Below are positions 63,412-64,000 of a stretch of DNA of 64,000 bases, piece after piece. The DNA comes from Lysobacter changpingensis (GTDB lineage Bacteria > Pseudomonadota > Gammaproteobacteria > Xanthomonadales > Xanthomonadaceae), in assembly GCF_017308985.1 (NCBI RefSeq), contig NZ_JADWPE010000003.1, positions 744,001 to 808,000 on the forward strand, read 5' to 3'. Numbering within the stretch: position 1 is the stretch's first letter; each line of letters opens with the position of its first letter. The translations under genes and the position numbers were made by a program. A model generated the notes under the pieces. The model was not told where the DNA came from, made no database searches, and saw only the letters and a program-made list of their open reading frames with translations.

Positions 63412-64000
63412 CTACTCCATCTCGCTGCGGCTGCCGAACGCATGCGACAACGTGCCGCGATCGACATACTCCAGCTCCCCGCCCAGCGGCACGCCGTGCG
63501 CGAGGCGACTCGGCCGCACGTCGTGCTTGCGCGCGAGCTGCGCGAGGTAATGCGCGGTCGCCTCGCCTTCGACCGTCGGATTGGTGGCGATGATCAGTTC
63601 CTGCACCTCGCCTTCGGCCAGTCGCGCGGCGAGCGTGTCCAGGCCGAGTTCGCGCGGGCCGATGCCATCCAGCGGCGACAACCGCCCCTGCAGCACGAAA
63701 TACAGGCCGCGATAGCCCGTGGCCTGCTCGATCGCCAGCCGGTCCGCCGGCGATTCCACCGCGCACAGCTGGTGCGCGTCGCGCGCGGCGCTGGCGCAGG
63801 TGGCGCACACCGGCGTTTCGCTGAAGTCGCGGCAGCGCGCGCAATGGCCGATCTTCTCCACCGCGTCGGCGAGCGCGGCGGCCAAGCGCTGGCCGCCGGC
63901 GCGTTCGCGTTCGAGCAGGTGGTAGGCCATGCGCTGCGCGGATTTCTGGCCGACGCCGGGCAGCACGCGCAGCGCGTCGATCAGTTGTTCGAGCAGGGAG
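63412..64000 (-). CDS. recR: Recombination protein RecR, 5' end outside window
   Basis: RecR works with RecO to load RecA. The visible 196 residues, from [20 protein letters not shown] at the right edge, include the helix-hairpin-helix, the zinc finger [16 protein letters not shown] and the Toprim domain with [19 protein letters not shown], ending at the TAG at 63412-63414. Only the start codon and a few residues are missing. The usual upstream neighbours ybaB and dnaX are outside. Confidence 0.95.
   Translation of the reverse strand, partial: SLLEQLIDALRVLPGVGQKSAQRMAYHLLERERAGGQRLAAALADAVEKIGHCARCRDFSETPVCATCASAARDAHQLCAVESPADRLAIEQATGYRGLYFVLQGRLSPLDGIGPRELGLDTLAARLAEGEVQELIIATNPTVEGEATAHYLAQLARKHDVRPSRLAHGVPLGGELEYVDRGTLSHAFGSRSEME

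Overview
The window is a high-GC (roughly 68-70 % by eye), gene-dense piece of a gammaproteobacterial chromosome. Gene content and order point to the Xanthomonadaceae, most likely Lysobacter or a close relative. The main reasons are the rpoE-rseA-degQ-lepA-lepB-DUF4845-rnc-era-recO block, a fab-pab-mltG-tmk-holB-pilZ block ending in a Xanthomonas-type PilZ, an Ax21-like outer-membrane protein, an S-methyl-5'-thioinosine phosphorylase beside hpt and nagZ, and xanthomonad-style intergenic repeats. I saw no rRNA or tRNA gene, CRISPR array, insertion sequence or prophage. This is core chromosome, not an accessory island. The genus is an inference; the family is better supported.

Layout. 1-15.7 kb: an ALDH7-type aldehyde dehydrogenase cut by the left edge, pyrD, murB, an EamA transporter, then PAP2 phosphatase and ispG on the minus strand, xseA, a DUF1287 lipoprotein, a second aldehyde dehydrogenase, a GAF-GAF-GGDEF-EAL protein on the minus strand, and an ECF sigma / anti-sigma-like / YigZ set joined by ATGA overlaps. 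15.8-22.6 kb: an ABC exporter, an unknown membrane-anchored protein, an AidB-like acyl-CoA dehydrogenase, an Ax21-like porin, an FAD monooxygenase and a cold-shock gene with its own promoter and terminator. 22.6-30.9 kb: mtnP-like, hpt, nagZ, a DsbA-family protein, a CYTH protein, rlmD, and a YdbL/YdbH pair. 30.9-40.6 kb: a REC-Hpt regulator, then the minus-strand block recO, era, rnc, DUF4845, lepB, lepA, degQ/mucD, rseA, rpoE. 40.9-43 kb: a FadJ-like fatty-acid oxidation protein followed by a repeat cluster and the truncated tail of a glycosyltransferase. 43.4-55.1 kb: pilZ, holB, tmk, mltG, pabC, pabB, fabF, acpP, fabG, fabD, fabH, rpmF, yceD, all on the minus strand. 55.2-62.5 kb: a small membrane coiled-coil protein, maf/yceF, a GT39-type glycosyltransferase, and a MoxR-DUF58-transglutaminase-Slp operon. 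62.6-64 kb: repeats, a HIT protein, and recR cut by the right edge.

How the genes work together. Envelope stress is served by rpoE-rseA-degQ with lepB close by. Type II fatty-acid synthesis (fabH, fabD, fabG, acpP, fabF) leads into folate (pabB, pabC), dTMP kinase, the polymerase III delta' subunit and the type IV pilus protein PilZ through a run of start-stop overlaps. The mtnP-like enzyme releases hypoxanthine that Hpt can salvage. YdbH and YdbL suggest lipid transport between the membranes.

The most unusual items are: three GTTCAAC heptamers at exact 12-bp spacing in front of rpoE, overlapping a sigma-E-like promoter; an anti-sigma-like protein carrying a VEVTGSRL box otherwise familiar from the N-termini of TonB-dependent receptors; a YdbL lipoprotein with a second, internal signal-peptide-like segment and no YnbE gene beside it; a glycosyltransferase tail whose open frame begins inside a REP-like palindrome; and a HIT protein with Gln in place of the first triad His. 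I did not find convincing evidence for a wholly new multi-gene system.
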